Of a stretch of DNA of 64,000 bases, positions 12,307 through 24,800 are shown in pieces. A program made the position numbers and the translations under genes. This DNA comes from Volvox africanus. Lineage: Eukaryota > Chlorophyta > Chlorophyceae > Chlamydomonadales > Volvocaceae. Every line of letters starts with the position of its first letter. Positions within the stretch are counted from its first letter, which is position 1. Location of the stretch: NCBI GenBank assembly GCA_030268105.1, contig BSDZ01000078.1, forward strand, positions 6,891,501-6,955,500, in the 5' to 3' direction. The notes under the pieces are model-generated. The model did no database searches, had not been told where the DNA came from, and saw only the letters and a list, made by a program, of their open reading frames with translations.

Positions 12307-12615
12307 TCTGTACGTGGGGCCTTCTGGCTGCTGGTGCACTCACCATCATGATTCACACTGGCTTCTCTTGCTGGCAGCAGAGCCTGCAGCCGGCTTGCTT
12401 ACAGTGTTGCAAATGGTAATGGGTCGTATAGCGCTCGAGTAAAGCAAGGTGGTTCTGTCAATCGATGGCACGTTGATCAGTTGGCCGCAGCCTGCCGTGG
12501 CAGCAATCAGCCCTACAGGAGGCTGAATTCGATGCTGGCGATTGGCGCGGTGCACGATCACATCTGGGTGACTAAACCGCGAATGGATGCTGGCCTGCAC
12601 CGGCCCTAACACCAT
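12307..12615 (-). CDS. Uncertain minus-strand 5' coding region
   Basis: From an ATG at 12615 the frame reads MVLGPVQASIHSRFSHPDVI and runs to AGCCA|GTGTGA at 12359. A phase-matching acceptor, ACGTACAG, lies at 12308, continuing as FAVGTRRRSRSAIMDLSQQ. The implied intron is only 51 bp, which is short for this genome. The downstream end is not resolved and I do not recognise the product. Confidence 0.25.
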
Positions 12616-13078
12616 GGCAAAGGATTCTGTCTACCTTAAGTGCGTGCATGTGTATGAAAGAGTGGCGTGCCCTGCCGTGGCATGGCTTGAAGTGGGGTGC
12701 AGTGTATTGGAGACTAGAATCGTGGAGTGGTAAATGTTGCCGTGTCATGCTGAGTGGCGACGTGTACGCTGAATGGTATCGTGTATCCTCGTGTGAAATG
12801 GTGTTGCGAGGCGTGTTGTGGCGTGTCCTGCTGCGTAGTCTCGTGGAATGCTCTATGATGTGGTATGGTGATGTGGGGCGGTGTGTGTCGCCGTGAAGTG
12901 CTGTATGCTGTGATGTGGCGAGGTGGGGACTGGTATGCATGCATATAGGGTGTGTGTATGTGCGGATGTACCCAGCGTCGCAGTCAGCTTCAACTAGCTT
13001 CCCCCCTTCTCTCTACATTTGGCCCCCGCCCTTACACACAGGAGCCAGAGGACATGTGGGCATTGGATGGCTTGGATG

Positions 13079-13089
13079 CGCGCATGCGC

Positions 13090-13120
<31 letters not shown>
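13079..13120. repeat. (GC)n(TG)n microsatellite
   Basis: Alternating GC dinucleotides pass directly into TG dinucleotides. Such purine-pyrimidine alternation can form Z-DNA (general knowledge). Confidence 0.9.
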
Positions 13121-15153
13121 GCCTCTGGTCACATGGAGTTGTTCCGGGGATGTAAGGATTGAGGAAAGTTAATGACTAGGCGAGAGGGGGTGTGGAGCGG
13201 GAAGGTAGTGGGCACCAGTGAAAGGGAACAGAGGTTTCTGGCGGCGATCATATTGAGGTACACGATGCTGACACACCAACAAGATGGCTGAGGATGCATG
13301 ATAAGCAATCTTACATGCATGATTCCTTTTCCTTCGTACAGGCTTACGCGAAGGTTTCTGCGTTGTGCAAGAGATTCTTGGTAGCTGTGTGTTTGTGTGT
13401 AAGTTGGGGGATGGGGTGTGGTCGGGGGCCCAGGTCGCTATCAGGCGATGGCGGCACCATTGAAAGGCCCCAGTTGATATATCCCAGTAGCTGTGTCATT
13501 ACGACGTTTTGCGCTTCATGGTTTTTTATGATTGGCGTTTCCTTGCTCATGTGTGTCCTCCGTGGCATGTGCGCATGTGCCAGAAGCACGGGCGTCAAGA
13601 GACGTCTACTACACGCATTTGTGTACGCATCCAACATGTAATATTTTAATGTCGTATGTGTAGAAAAGTTACGAAATCAGCCAGTTTAGGTCTTGCATAA
13701 GCAGCGAACACAACGGCGGAGAGTCGTCTTTGCATCCAAATGTACGTACAAGGCGATGCCTCCTGAGGCCCCCGCATCTGATCCCCCAGGAACGATTTGG
13801 TACGTGCACGTATGGGCATCTGTCTGGCATATGCGACTGTCATACGTGAGAAGTTTGCCTCATAGCCCTCTTAAGGCCCTATGGGATATACTAACAGAAT
13901 ACTAACACGACCCACCGGCGCCTCCCACATCGCCTTCCTCACCACACCAATCGTTGACACCACCTGTATGCCGCCTTCATAAATTAACACTTACATCCGC
14001 GTTATCAATTAGTGTTCACTCAACAACAATATGGCCATAGAGGGTAGGAGGAAATTTACGCCCGCCAAATCCCCCGCCCCATGTCAAGGGTAGTGCACCA
14101 CCTGGAGGGCAGGCGCCCATTCACATGCCGTGGCGTCAGAGCGGGCAAGCAGCTTCATCCGGCCGCGCATAAAACCTTGCGTGCAAACGCAACTCCAATA
14201 TCATAAGGCCAATCCAAGACTGTGTGTGCAACCGGCAGAACACCATACTCACCGCCCGCCTCTGCCCTCGGCCTTACATCTGGGCATTCCCCATCACCCT
14301 CTCGCACAGCTTGCGCACAAAAATCTTGGCGATACCTGGCCTGACCTGGCCTGACCTAGCCTGGTCGGGTCGGGTCTTGCCCACCTTTCCTTACACTAGC
14401 CGAGGAGCTGTGCTTCCCCTGAGCAACCCCCAGGGTCAATTCAGAGCCAAGCAAATACCGGGTAGTGGACGCACGTTTTACGAACTTAAGGTATGCGTGT
14501 ATACGTGTTCATGGGACAAAGGCCAATCTTTAAAGCTGCACAGTCGCCGCTACATATAAGCCAGCAAGAATACCTCTCCCTCTACACCTGAACCAGTGCC
14601 CTCTACCGCCCAAAATATATCATCAGTAGAAAATGTGCCCGACATGAACTGCGGCAAGTAAGGCAACCGCAAAGTACTTCCCCCATCCGAGCCCTGCCCC
14701 TTAACTCCAGCAGACGGGGCAGTAGCCCTAGTAACCAGTTTCCCTTCGTACCAGTGGCTGAGCTGTAAAACTACGTCACGCCTGTGGAGGGGTTAACCGC
14801 CCAGGTGCGGCCCCGGGGCAGGAGATCGGTGGAGCGCAAACGCATACACTTGCTCATCTGGAGCAATCAGGGTGGTAGAGCATAGGCCAAATGGCCAGAT
14901 ACCACGACGGAGATGCGCACGACCGCGGCCCGCTATGAAGGGCAGAGATGCGGACAGCAACATGGTTGCGCCATCGCTGATTGTCAGGCTCCTAGGATGC
15001 GAGGGGCCAAGTTCTGGACCGGCTATTGGCTGTCCATACCGCCATCGTGTGAGAGCGCCGCATTCAAAACCTAACAGCGCGCAAAGTGCTCTAACAGCTC
15101 TTCGAGATTCACCGAACAAGCCATCGGCTCTTGACTTTGCAAAGGTGTCGACC

Positions 15154-16090
15154 ATGTCGCTAGCTCTGCCAGATCCAGATCCGGCCGCCAACCTGCCAAC
15201 CAGTCATGCAGCTGGAACCAGGACCGCGACACCGAGTCACAGCACCGCCGCGGCCGGGGTCCTTCAGGAGAAGACGTACGGTCGCCAACAGACTGCGACT
15301 TCACAAGCTACTGCAGCGACAACTCCGATATTGATGACGGCGGCGGTTAAGGAACTGGTGCCGCCTTTAGCGGTTCGGCCCCGGCCTGCGACTGCGCGCC
15401 GGCAGCAGCGGCGACGTTTTTAGGAGCGGTACGACGGCAGTCCTGCTGGTGGCGCATAATTGTGCTGTCTGAGCCTGTGCGCTACGGATCTGCGACAGAC
15501 CGCCTTTTTCCTCGTCAACGTGAGGGGGGTGTTCCCCCCCCTTCTCCGTTGCTCAGGTTCTGGAGTGCACAGGCCGTCACCAGATGTTCTTGTTCGAATG
15601 CAACCGCAAAGAGACCCTGAAGACGGCCCGCTTCATGCGGAGCAGCTCCACGAGCAGGGAGATTGTGCAGAGGTGAAAAGGGACGGCGAGGGAGAGGAGG
15701 GCGGAGGGGGCGGAAGGGGCGGCGAGCGGAGGGCAGGGAAGGACAGAGGGATTACGTGGAAAGGGGAGATTGCATGTGTGTGTGTGTGTGTGTGTCGTGC
15801 GTCAGGATTTAACCTAGTCACTGCCTGGTACCACTACCCAGCCATTCAAAACCAGGAAAAGACCAGACGTGCATGTCTGGGCCTCGTGAGGAGTGAGGGA
15901 TGGAGGGGCGAGGGGGTAGGAATGCATGCATATGATCTGGGATTTCGATTAGTCACCCGGAGGAATGATTTGGACGTGCCCTGCTGTTTTGTGTCGCCCA
16001 GTGCTTGTCATGGTTGTGGAAGAACAGCTACTAAGAAATGAAGCCTAATTGCCATGTAGGTACACAGGCAATGCAATTGCTTTGGCGTAG
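15154..16090 (+). CDS. Small unknown protein, three-exon model, about 112 aa
   Basis: Exons 15154-15345, 15557-15672 and 16060-16090 agree in phase. The middle exon follows a strong acceptor (CCGTTGCTCAG) and is the best supported part: VLECTGRHQMFLFECNRKET then LKTARFMRSSSTSREIVQR. The last exon reads YTGNAIALA and stops. The first exon (MSLALPDPDPAANLPTSHAA...) is low-complexity and its frame is competed by two others that are also open, so the N terminus is uncertain and upstream exons are possible. I do not recognise the family. Confidence 0.4.
15775..15795 (+). repeat. (TG)n microsatellite
   Basis: About ten TG units in the second intron of the small gene at 15,154-16,090. Confidence 0.9.
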
Positions 16091-16124
16091 GTGGGTTCTG
16101 GCCGCCACTGAAGGGGCTTTAGTT

Positions 16125-16139
16125 GGAACATCTTGTCCC
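16125..16139. repeat. Dispersed palindromic repeat, copy 1
   Basis: GGAACATCTTGTCCC is nearly palindromic. Read on the minus strand, it and its flank (GGGGACAAGATGTTCC then AACTAAAGCCCC) match the copies at 48,331-48,345 and 48,368-48,382. It begins 35 bp after the stop codon of the small gene. Confidence 0.55.
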
Positions 16140-16537
16140 CGCGCCCTGTGTTGGTGATCAAGCTCCGCCGCATGGCTTGTTGAGGACCACCACATACAAT
16201 GTCGATGTGATAACCCATAGGGACATCCCTCGACAGTTGCGGTGCCCCTGGGCATGCGTATCGTATGGATCTCTGGCCCATCATATAACCGGTGCCTTTC
16301 GACACCAGCCTTAATTGGGCTGACCCTTGCGTGCGTCAATAATTAATCAGTACTTAATTGTCATATCCTCGTTCCCTGTCGTATGATGTTGCCATCGACA
16401 CCGCCAACGCCATCCCCACACATGCTCCCACCTACCTAGTCACCCATCTATTCACCCACCGAGGCAGTTTCAAATAGAGCTGTCCTTCCTGTGTCTTCAC
16501 GTGTGATTTGCAGCTCTTTGTCGATGGGTTTGTGTTG

Positions 16538-16604
16538 AGGGGCATTTTCGGGACAGAAGTTCGGGTCGGCACCAAACCCGAAGTTCTGTCCCGGCAATGC
16601 CCCC
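16538..16604. repeat. Long near-perfect inverted repeat (hairpin)
   Basis: The left arm is 16538-16567 and the right arm 16574-16604, with a loop of about 6 nt (GGCACC). The arms share GGGGCATT, CGGGACAGAA and TTCGGGT with about four mismatches over 30 bp. It is not in a coding frame. It could be a microRNA-type precursor, a terminator-like structure or a small MITE. Confidence 0.75.
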
Positions 16605-17973
16605 CGCTTGGGTGCGAATCCGAATCTGGCCTAATGACGACGCAGCACAAAATGAACCACAAACAAATGCAAGCTCAAGGCAGGCAATGAACAGGACTCC
16701 CTGCCTAACGACGTCGTAAGTTACTGTCCGGTGGACCTACTTCGACAACTATCTGGTTGGTTGTGGAGCTTAGGCACGTTGTTTGAGCAGGATCAAGGCG
16801 TAATTCTGTAGCCTAGCCTCTTTTCGTCCAAGGTACCCTTGGTGGTCCGCCGAATTCTGCTCAGGCTTGTCTAAGGCGTTCCAAACAAGTCATGCATCAA
16901 ATATGTAAAGGAGGTGCTAGATCGCAGCTCGAGCCTGGCAATCGGTGCTGCACGATCAGAGTACTAAACCGAATCATTATTAGAGACTCGTGCTTTAGTA
17001 CCGTCATCCTAAGCCTGACATAGTAATTAATTCTGCGCTCGTAGATAATAACGGTGAGGTAAGGGTATTAGTGGCAGCCACACAATGGTTTTAGGAGTCC
17101 GCTTTAACTGGTCATCTGTGGGAGCCCTAGGTCGACAGCGAGAGCGGAGATGGGTGCTGGTGGTCCTCCCAGTAGGCCCCCAAGAATTATATCATTGCTG
17201 TGGGAAGGTTTGTGCTTAGCCACCCACTCCACCGCATGGTCAACTGCGGCACCCAGACCTGCAGGTGGACGGCTGGCCGATTTCAGCCAACAACGTACAC
17301 TGAATGCGCACCAGGGACAGGGAGCTGAACAGCCCGCTTCGTCAGTACTAGATGGATACATATATCACCGCTGTGAGCAACATTATAGGCTTTGCCCTAC
17401 ATAATGTCATCGCGCATCTCCTTGTGTTGTCTGTACATGTGCTCGTTGGCGTGCTTCAGTGCACGTTTAGGGAACCCATAGAAATACTTGGGCGATTGCT
17501 CAGACGAGGCATAGTTATAATGGGTGAAATTGGCTCACCGGCATGCGCAAGCTGCTGCGACTGAGGTAAAGCCTGAACTTGGTGGTAAGCTTACGGGTCT
17601 TGATACCGATTGTAACAAGCTAAGGGTAGAAGCTGTGCAGCACATGTTAGTCGGGAAAGCCCTTCCATGCACGGCTCAAATGCGCACCCACAGGTGACAT
17701 TGCCACCCGCAAGGACAGGTATGATGGGCTGGCAACAGGAGCCAGTCCCAACACATTCCCATGGCGAATTTGAGGCAATCTCTCAACTGTATGCCACCCC
17801 GCCGGAATCAGCTACTGTCGCCCCGCCGTCATGAGAGGTAACTAATGGCAATGATCCCATGGATCCAAGAAAACTCGCACCCGGGCGGGCACCCAAAACC
17901 CCATCAGATTCCAATCTTCTCCTGTTATATTATGTTATGCTCGGGTTTCCTTTCTAGCACGTTTCCCCGATGT

Positions 17974-20754
17974 TTAAGCGTCCATGAGCGCAGAGGCACC
18001 GGCAATGATCTCAATAAGCTCCGTAGTAATGGTCGCCTGGCGCTTCCTGTGGAGGTTACAGTAGCCAGGTGCATCGACAGCAGCGGTAATGCCAGATTTT
18101 GAATGTTATAGATGTGCCAGGGCCATGGGAAAGGAGGGAGCAAAAGCATCCTGCATGTGAACTCCAGCAAGTACCAAAATCCCATGTGCCTGAACCTAGC
18201 TATACCTATCAACCGTCTTCCTCCCCAATCCGTATCACCGCAAATGTTCCTCGCATGCACTAGATTTAGAAGGTACGCACCGGTTGTACTCAAGAGTGAG
18301 CTTCCCGAGCATCTCTCCTGCCGACTTGGTCGAGTTCTCCATAGCGGACATGCGAGAAGCATGCTCGCTGCAGTTGTTCTCCAGCATAGCATTGTACAAG
18401 GTCTACAAGGACGGCCCCAAGGGAGGAGGAGATGCAGGTATTGCACAACAATCCGGTGGACACCCACGGCCTCGGACAATGATCTTGTTTCTATACGTCA
18501 GATCGGTATTCTGTGCAGATAGCCCTGGCCTTGTAGTAGCGCGCCCGACGTAGCCCCAGGACAGAGATGCCCGCACAACTCTCTACGTGCAGCGCTAGGG
18601 GTACAGTTCCTGCTTTCTGTGATAATAGTGTTATAGGCGGTGCGGATACATTTTCAGGGCAACTTCGTGCTTTTGGAAGTGCTAATTGGGTACCATCACC
18701 GTGGCGAAATGCATTAACGGTGGATAGAACTCCAGGCGGTTTTCATTCTGATATGCGCCTTCCAATCTAAGAAGAACACTAGACCCTGCAGACAGGTTAT
18801 GTCAATGGTTGTGCTGATTCCACTTCCTACCTATTCTACTTCTGCTGGACTGCCACTTGCGAAGCCTTTGAGTTTTTGCTCAGTCCCGCTGTATCCTCTT
18901 CCAAGTCGTGCGCACTGGACTACAAATTGAATTCACTTCACCTCTAAGACCCCCTTCTCCTTTCTCCTGCTCATGCATCTCACCGCTGCCAGCTGGAACT
19001 CCGCAAGGTCCCGCATCACATCCGAGCGCTCGTGGGTCGCCTCAATCTCGTAGGCATCCAGGCGATTGCCCGTCGGCTCTGTTAGTTGCTTCTCCAGCGC
19101 CTAATCAAAATACCAAGCGCCCATAACAGTGTTGCAGAGTTGATTGTGGTAAGCTGGATAGTGTGCATTGTGATAACGTTCAATGCCTAAATTTATGCTA
19201 TAATCATTAAATTATGTAACTCTAATATCGCAATGGTGTAAGTCTCCTTCGAGTCATCTGCCCCAACATGCATGCAGCGACAGCCGGATACGAGGAAGTG
19301 CCCTAGCGTCCGTCGACTGAGTAGCCATTGGCCATGTATCTCCTCACACACGACAGTCTCCGCCTTACAGGTCGTCGTCTCGTGACGGCACACGCCTACC
19401 TCAGGTGTAAGGACAGTGGCCAGCGTCGGCTTGAACGAGATAGCAGACCTGAACTTGTTAAACATCACCTTGACCACCTCTGGGTTGCTCTTCAGCAGCT
19501 CTTCGGCGATCAGAGACGCCTTTTGGAGCAGGTAGATGGGCACCGTTTTAGACCAGGACGATGAAAAGCATCATATTATCAGAGCGAGTCTACACTTCAT
19601 GCGCTGGCCCATCACAAGAGGCTGGCTGCGCAGGAGGGTGCTAGGAGGGTTAGTGCCAAAGTGTCTGAAAAGAGCAGGCACATTTCTGACCAAAATCGTC
19701 AGAACTTCAACTGATGCTTTAAGCTCAAGTGCCAGCCAGAGCAGAGGGAGGACCCCAGGCCCATGCAAGGGGCCATGAGGTTTAGCGTAGAATCAACGAG
19801 CGTTCCCCTCATTACACACCTGTGCAAAGGTCACGCGGACTTTGTAGGTATCCGCAATGGCGTAAGAGAACAGGCGGCCTTCCGCGCGCATGAGCTGAGA
19901 GCGTCCCTTGTCGCCAATTGCAACGAGCTTCGTGCTTGCAGCCTCCCCTGCCCAAGTTAGTGGAATATGTTATGCCTATGCCCGGTACACCATACCATAG
20001 ATCATTTGACCAACCTGCTGCCGCCGTGTCAAGCTTCAGAAGCGCCCGAGTGTACTTGGTGATGTTGGAGTTAAGGCCACCACAGAGACCCCTATCCGAT
20101 GTCACGGCCACAGTCACGCCAGCCTTGCCCTCCACGCCTGTCAGTGAGCACGTCGACGAATTACGTGACCATTTACACGCCCCCAACAAATTCAGCCCAT
20201 TTGAGCGTACCTGGGTGGTCTCCAAACAAGCGTACGAAAGGGTTCACAATGCCACGAGATTGCTCCACCGCGACCTGTGCATTCTTCATCTTCGAGGCAG
20301 CCACCATCTTCATGGCCTTCGTGATCTTCCCAATGTTCTTAATAGCCCTGATGCGCTGCTTGACTGTGGAAATAGAACAACATCCCCGGGTGCCAGGTAA
20401 GCAAGCAACTTGGAACACAGGCTGTGACGGAGCCGGCTCTTAACCTCCACCGTCTGCTCCGGAAAACAACTTTAAAATCCTTAGGAATAGTAATCAGACT
20501 TCCTGACTGCTGCTGAGACCGACTTCGCGACACCCACCGGCTTGATTCGAGGCATGGCGCACACCGTCCGTGACAAAGGCGCTGCAAATGTAAGCAAACG
20601 CAAGCAGGTCAAAAGAGACCTTACGAATGTGATATCAATACTCGTCCTACTTAGTGAGGGCCTCTCCAGCTCCCGATTTGGCTGCGCTGATCCCCAGTTC
20701 AGCAGCACCAACCAGGCGCTGGCCCAAAAATGAAGCTGCATTGCGGAGCGCCAT
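17974..20754 (-). CDS. ATP3: Mitochondrial F1 ATP synthase subunit gamma
   Basis: Nine exons join in phase: 20651-20754, 20508-20581, 20211-20363, 20015-20137, 19820-19947, 19400-19519, 18984-19100, 18281-18402 and 17974-18046, giving 337 aa. The N-terminal coiled coil [20 protein letters not shown] and the C-terminal helix [17 protein letters not shown] are hallmarks of the gamma rotor shaft, which turns inside the alpha/beta hexamer and couples proton flow to ATP synthesis. The Arg/Ala-rich start [14 protein letters not shown] and ...VRHAS fits a mitochondrial presequence. The regulatory dithiol insert of chloroplast gamma is absent. Start: first ATG of exon 1. The end of exon 2 is the least certain junction; 20508 is the boundary I used. 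Confidence 0.93.
18567..18770 (+). other. Odd T-rich open frame inside the longest intron of the gamma-subunit gene
   Basis: The frame reads [20 protein letters not shown] and [11 protein letters not shown] before a stop. Unlike all exons here it prefers codons ending in T or A. It lies antisense in the 18,403-18,983 intron. An organellar or mobile-element origin is possible, but I could not match it to a known protein. Confidence 0.25.
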
Positions 20755-21821
20755 GTTTCCTAACAAATCATCGACCAGCAGGCGCTTCCCGCGACACTGA
20801 CTCTGAAGGAGAAAGCAAAGTAAAAGGAGAAATATTGCCGTACGATTTGCCGGAATCGACAAGCCTCCCAACGTGCGCCAAAGCGCCAATTTTTAACATC
20901 CGCTTGCTAAGGCTTTGAGATTGGTATTGCAAGTGAGGCCGTTACGTGTTGGTTGAAACCAGATTGGAGTGCCTGGGTCTGCATTGCGGCTTTTTTGTTT
21001 TACACAATCGCAATGTCTTCGATTCTAATCGGCCTATGGCTTGATCCACATGCCTACATGTGCTCTCTGGGGTTATGGGTGATAGTATCATAGAGCAGAA
21101 ATCCGGGAGCTATGCCCCTCCTGCGCATCCAAGTATGCCCCTTTCACAAGGGCAGCAATAGAGAGGACGGTCTTTTTCGGGCGGAGATCCCCAATACCCT
21201 AGGCTCCTTGCGTCACTTACAGGAAGCAGTTGTTGCGCAAAGCACCGGGCGACATTATTATTCTGACTTGAATATATTAAGCGTATACAATAGAGGAAAG
21301 CAGGGGAAAGCACGATCGCTCTGGGCCCCATATATCCCCGAACGTGACCATGTCAGTAGTGGTCGTGCGCACCAGGGAATACCCTGAACCCCCTGCGGGG
21401 TCATTATTTCGATTCATCGGCCTTTCGCCAATCTCCTCCTGAATGCACCTATTCCCGGCTTCATCTCCAAGAACTAAGCACAAATACCATATTCCTTCAG
21501 CACCCCGGTGCATCATAGTACGATGGTTAATGTTTAACCGCACACAATACTAATGTCAAAACCCTCGATCACCTATGTAACGTTATGACCCGTTGCTAAC
21601 GTGAGGATAACCCATGTCCGGCAAACAGTTGTAGGGTTCAGCCATTACGCAGGAAATTATAAAGCTGTTGTCCCCCTCCCTTGAAGTTCAATCAGTGCAA
21701 CGCCATGCGTGCTCACAGACACCCAATGCAAGGCAGGTACTGAGAGCATCATGTACAATTCTCGATTGAAAACGGCCAAAGATGCAGATCCCGCATCCCT
21801 TACCGCCATCCCCAGCGGACC
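20755..21821. other. Upstream region of the gamma-subunit gene and 3' flank of the LRR gene
   Basis: No coding exon was recognised. The region directly above 20,754 should hold the promoter of the gamma-subunit gene. The lower-coordinate flank of the LRR gene, including its 3' UTR, occupies the upper part of the stretch. Confidence 0.4.
21217..21221 (-). terminator. Candidate polyadenylation signal TGTAA
   Basis: TTACA on the + strand is TGTAA on the minus strand, the polyadenylation signal of volvocine algae. It lies about 600 nt after the stop codon of the LRR gene. A chance match is quite possible for a pentamer. Confidence 0.3.
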
Positions 21822-24800
21822 TTAGGACGCGTACCCTAAAGCTGACGCGGCGCCTCCGGGCAGCCCTAACGGTGTTGTGGACATCGCCGGAGTAACGCTG
21901 ACCGTGCCGCCGATAGAAACACCCTTGCGAGGTGAGGCGTTGCTGGTGCCACCCACACTTGCAATTGTATTGACCCGGCGCGGCGACCCCCCTGCTGTGC
22001 GCGGTGACGTCCCCGTGACGATTACCCGGCTAGGGGTGGAGGAGCCCAGAACGCCACGGCCGGGGGAGGCGGCGGGATCGCTGCCATTCCCATTGCCGTT
22101 GCCATTGACTGCATTGGAAGCGACATCAGCTGCCGAAGACTCAGCCCCAAGCTGCTCCGCCATGAGGACGATGCCCTGTGTGCGGCCAAGTAGGGTTTGC
22201 AGAGCTGAAGAATGGGGGATAGAGCAGCGAGGTTCGGTATGGAGATTGAAGGAGATATGTACGAGATTAGTACAGGGACAGAGAGGGACTAAACTACATG
22301 ACCTTAAAAGCGCAATCTCCATAACGTACCTGCTTGGGGTCGATCGGACCCATCTCCTCCTCGATTGCGCGCTCGTCCTCATCGTCTTCACTGTCGCTCT
22401 CACGTTCAATCTGGTCAATCACGTCCTCCGGTAGCCCGCTCCCCGTGCTACCACCATCGTCGTCGCCATCTTCACTATCCGTGTCGTCGCCGCGCCGCCC
22501 AAAACCCCCGTATCGTGCGTCCTCTGCCCGCCGCACCGCCTCTGCTGAGGGTGCTGTCGGAGCCGCAGCCAGCTGCGCCGTTAGGCTGGCTTCCAACGCA
22601 GCCAGCTTGCCCTTCATGCCCTCCAACATAGCCTCCACGGTCTGGATCTTTGCTGCTTTGGGCCCGGCGCCAGCGGCAGCTACTATAGCCGGCTGTGCAG
22701 CCATGGTCGACGCAGTGTTGGCGTTGGAGGTTGCCATCGGCACCAGCCGCTGTGTCGGCACCGGCCGCCGAGCCTTGCGTTTTAGTTGCGTGGCGGTCGT
22801 GGCTGCGAGGTAGCCGGGATGCGGTGCCAGACCGTCATTTGCCTCCACTAGGGGATGTGCCAATGCGAAACGCAGCGCTGCGATGGCACCCGCTGAATCT
22901 ACCGTTAGTGCGCCCGTGTGCATGGGTAAGCTTAACGGGTCCAGCCCCAAGGCCACCGCTAGGCGTTCTGTAGGGTCAGTGATGGACTCCCAAAGCGGGC
23001 GCTCCTCCGCCGCCGCCACGCCAGTCTCGGTGGCCGTTGCGGCAGCATCATCCTGGCCCTCCGCCGGAGCCTCCGCAACGGTATCTAGCATCGGGTCGGC
23101 GTCGGCTGAGGCGCCGGAATTTATTGTGGTTGCGGTGCTGTTCTTGCGGCGGCGCTCTTGAATACCGACACCAGTGAGGAAGGTGCGATCGTCACCAACC
23201 TCCACGGCCTCCTCTTCGTCCTCCTCCTCGTCCTCCTGTGTTGCGAAAGGCGGGACAACACAGAGACAGTCACAGGCATGGAGCACAAACCGAGAATGGA
23301 AACCGGTGAAGGCGAGAAACTGATGGAATTAGGCGAGGAGCTATTCCGAGAAATAACATTATCCGAAGGATAATGCCGAGCCGTAGGGTGCCAACTTCAT
23401 TATAGAGGCGGTCATCGTCGCAGTATAACAGAAGCACAATCCCGCTAGGCCGCTCTCCGTGCCTCACTATCTGCCCACCGATGACCCGTCCTTGCTCCCC
23501 GCCCTAGCGCACGCCAAGCGTTTAACTTTGCGTCGAGTCGCCATGGGTCCATCCGCACCTCCATAACTGTATTGAGGCGCCATTGCTCAATTGTTGCGTC
23601 CAGCCTGTCATACGCCTCCGTAACCCGCTCCGGCGCCGCTGCCGCCGTGATAACCGTTGCTGCGGCTGTTGCCAATGTGTTCGCCTGCTGCTTGGGGGCA
23701 GCCTCGGGGATGCGTGCGAAGCGGGCGGTAAGGGATGCCGCCACGGTAGGGCGCATGGGACCGGCCTCGGGTTCTCCAAAATCCAGCTTCGAGGCAATGG
23801 TGGAGCCGCCGCTGGCCCGCTGGGAGTTGGGGCGTTGTGCCGTGATGGCCTGCACCCGGTAGTGAGGATTTATGTAGGGGTCACATGACAAGACGACGGG
23901 GACAGCTTACGGAGGAACATGCACGCTTATAGGACAGGGAGTGCTAATGGGACGAAGTGGAAAGATGTAAACGGACAGAGAAAGGACACGTATTATGCCA
24001 CATCTGGAGTCCTTCTTCCTAAGATAGAAACAAAACGACTGCGCCACAACTTTTACGGTCAACACGAACCCAGACTTAATAGTTTTTATAGTCCTGCATA
24101 TACGTGGTTCCCCGTACGTTTACTGTCATGAACGAGCCCCCAAGCGGCCAACCCACCAGGGGATTCCCCGCCAGCAGCAGCCGCTGCAATGCCGGTAGAT
24201 GCGTCAGCGCTGAAATTCCGCCCTCGGAGACAACCTTGTTGAAGGTGAGGTCCAGCACCGCCAGCCGAGTCAACACGTTGCCGAACCGCTCTCGGTCCTG
24301 TTGCTCCCGCTCCTGTAGCGATAAGGACACCTGCTGCGGCTGCGCTGACTGCATCAGCTGCTGAGCCGATATCTGTGGCGATAACCTGTGCTGGGAACTT
24401 TGCTGCAGCAGCCGTTGAGAGGCGGACTTCGGCATAACGTGCTGACTGGCCGCGTTTCCATTTCCAAGGCCGATATTACCGTTGCTGTTCGGTCCAAGAC
24501 CGTTTGAGGCGCTAACGGCGACATGGCTGGTACTGGCAACGGAGATGGTGCTGTCTTCCTGGCTGAGTGATGGGAGCTTGACACGCGGCACCTCAGAGAT
24601 TGCATTGTGGGACAGGTCCAGGTGGTGGAGCGAGGGCAGCCCCAAGGCGGCAAGGGACAGCATGGCGCTACCCTGGGACATACGCGGGCAATGACAGCGG
24701 CGCAGCCGCAAAATGATACAAACGCCGATCAAAAATAAAAGGAAATACAATAGGCACCTACCTAGCGGCAGCAGCGGCAGTGGTCGGGACCAGAACCCGA

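Larger units (their letters stand above)
10943..14790. other. Stretch without a firm gene; microsatellites and weak minus-strand coding
   Basis: After the CIAO1 stop the + strand is G/T-rich, in part probably its 3' UTR; a TGTAA, the volvocine polyadenylation signal, is at about 11,858. From 12,640 to 12,910 a degenerate GTGGCGTGT-like pattern repeats. From 13,900 to 14,790 the + strand turns C-rich and A-rich; TGGCCTGACC repeats about three times near 14,337-14,365. Two weak minus-strand coding candidates are listed separately. Confidence 0.4.
16091..17973. other. Intergenic stretch without a recognised gene
   Basis: It holds the dispersed repeat copy at 16,125 and the long hairpin at 16,538. 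The remainder shows only short open frames. The ATP synthase gamma gene ends at 17,974 on the minus strand, so its 3' UTR must lie in the upper part of this stretch. Confidence 0.45.

Noticed and set aside
14793..15191. 132-codon minus-strand open frame with a plausible composition
   Set aside because: It overlaps the plus-strand gene whose second exon and acceptor are better supported; no minus-strand splice partners were found. It remains possible.
17974..20754. Chloroplast ATP synthase gamma
   Set aside because: The redox-active dithiol insert of the chloroplast form is missing and the central and C-terminal segments fit the mitochondrial form.
22334..22813. Open frame on the + strand, 159 codons
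   Set aside because: It is the antisense shadow of the minus-strand LRR exon 22330-23235; its Ser/Arg/Ala runs come from the codon bias of the real exon.
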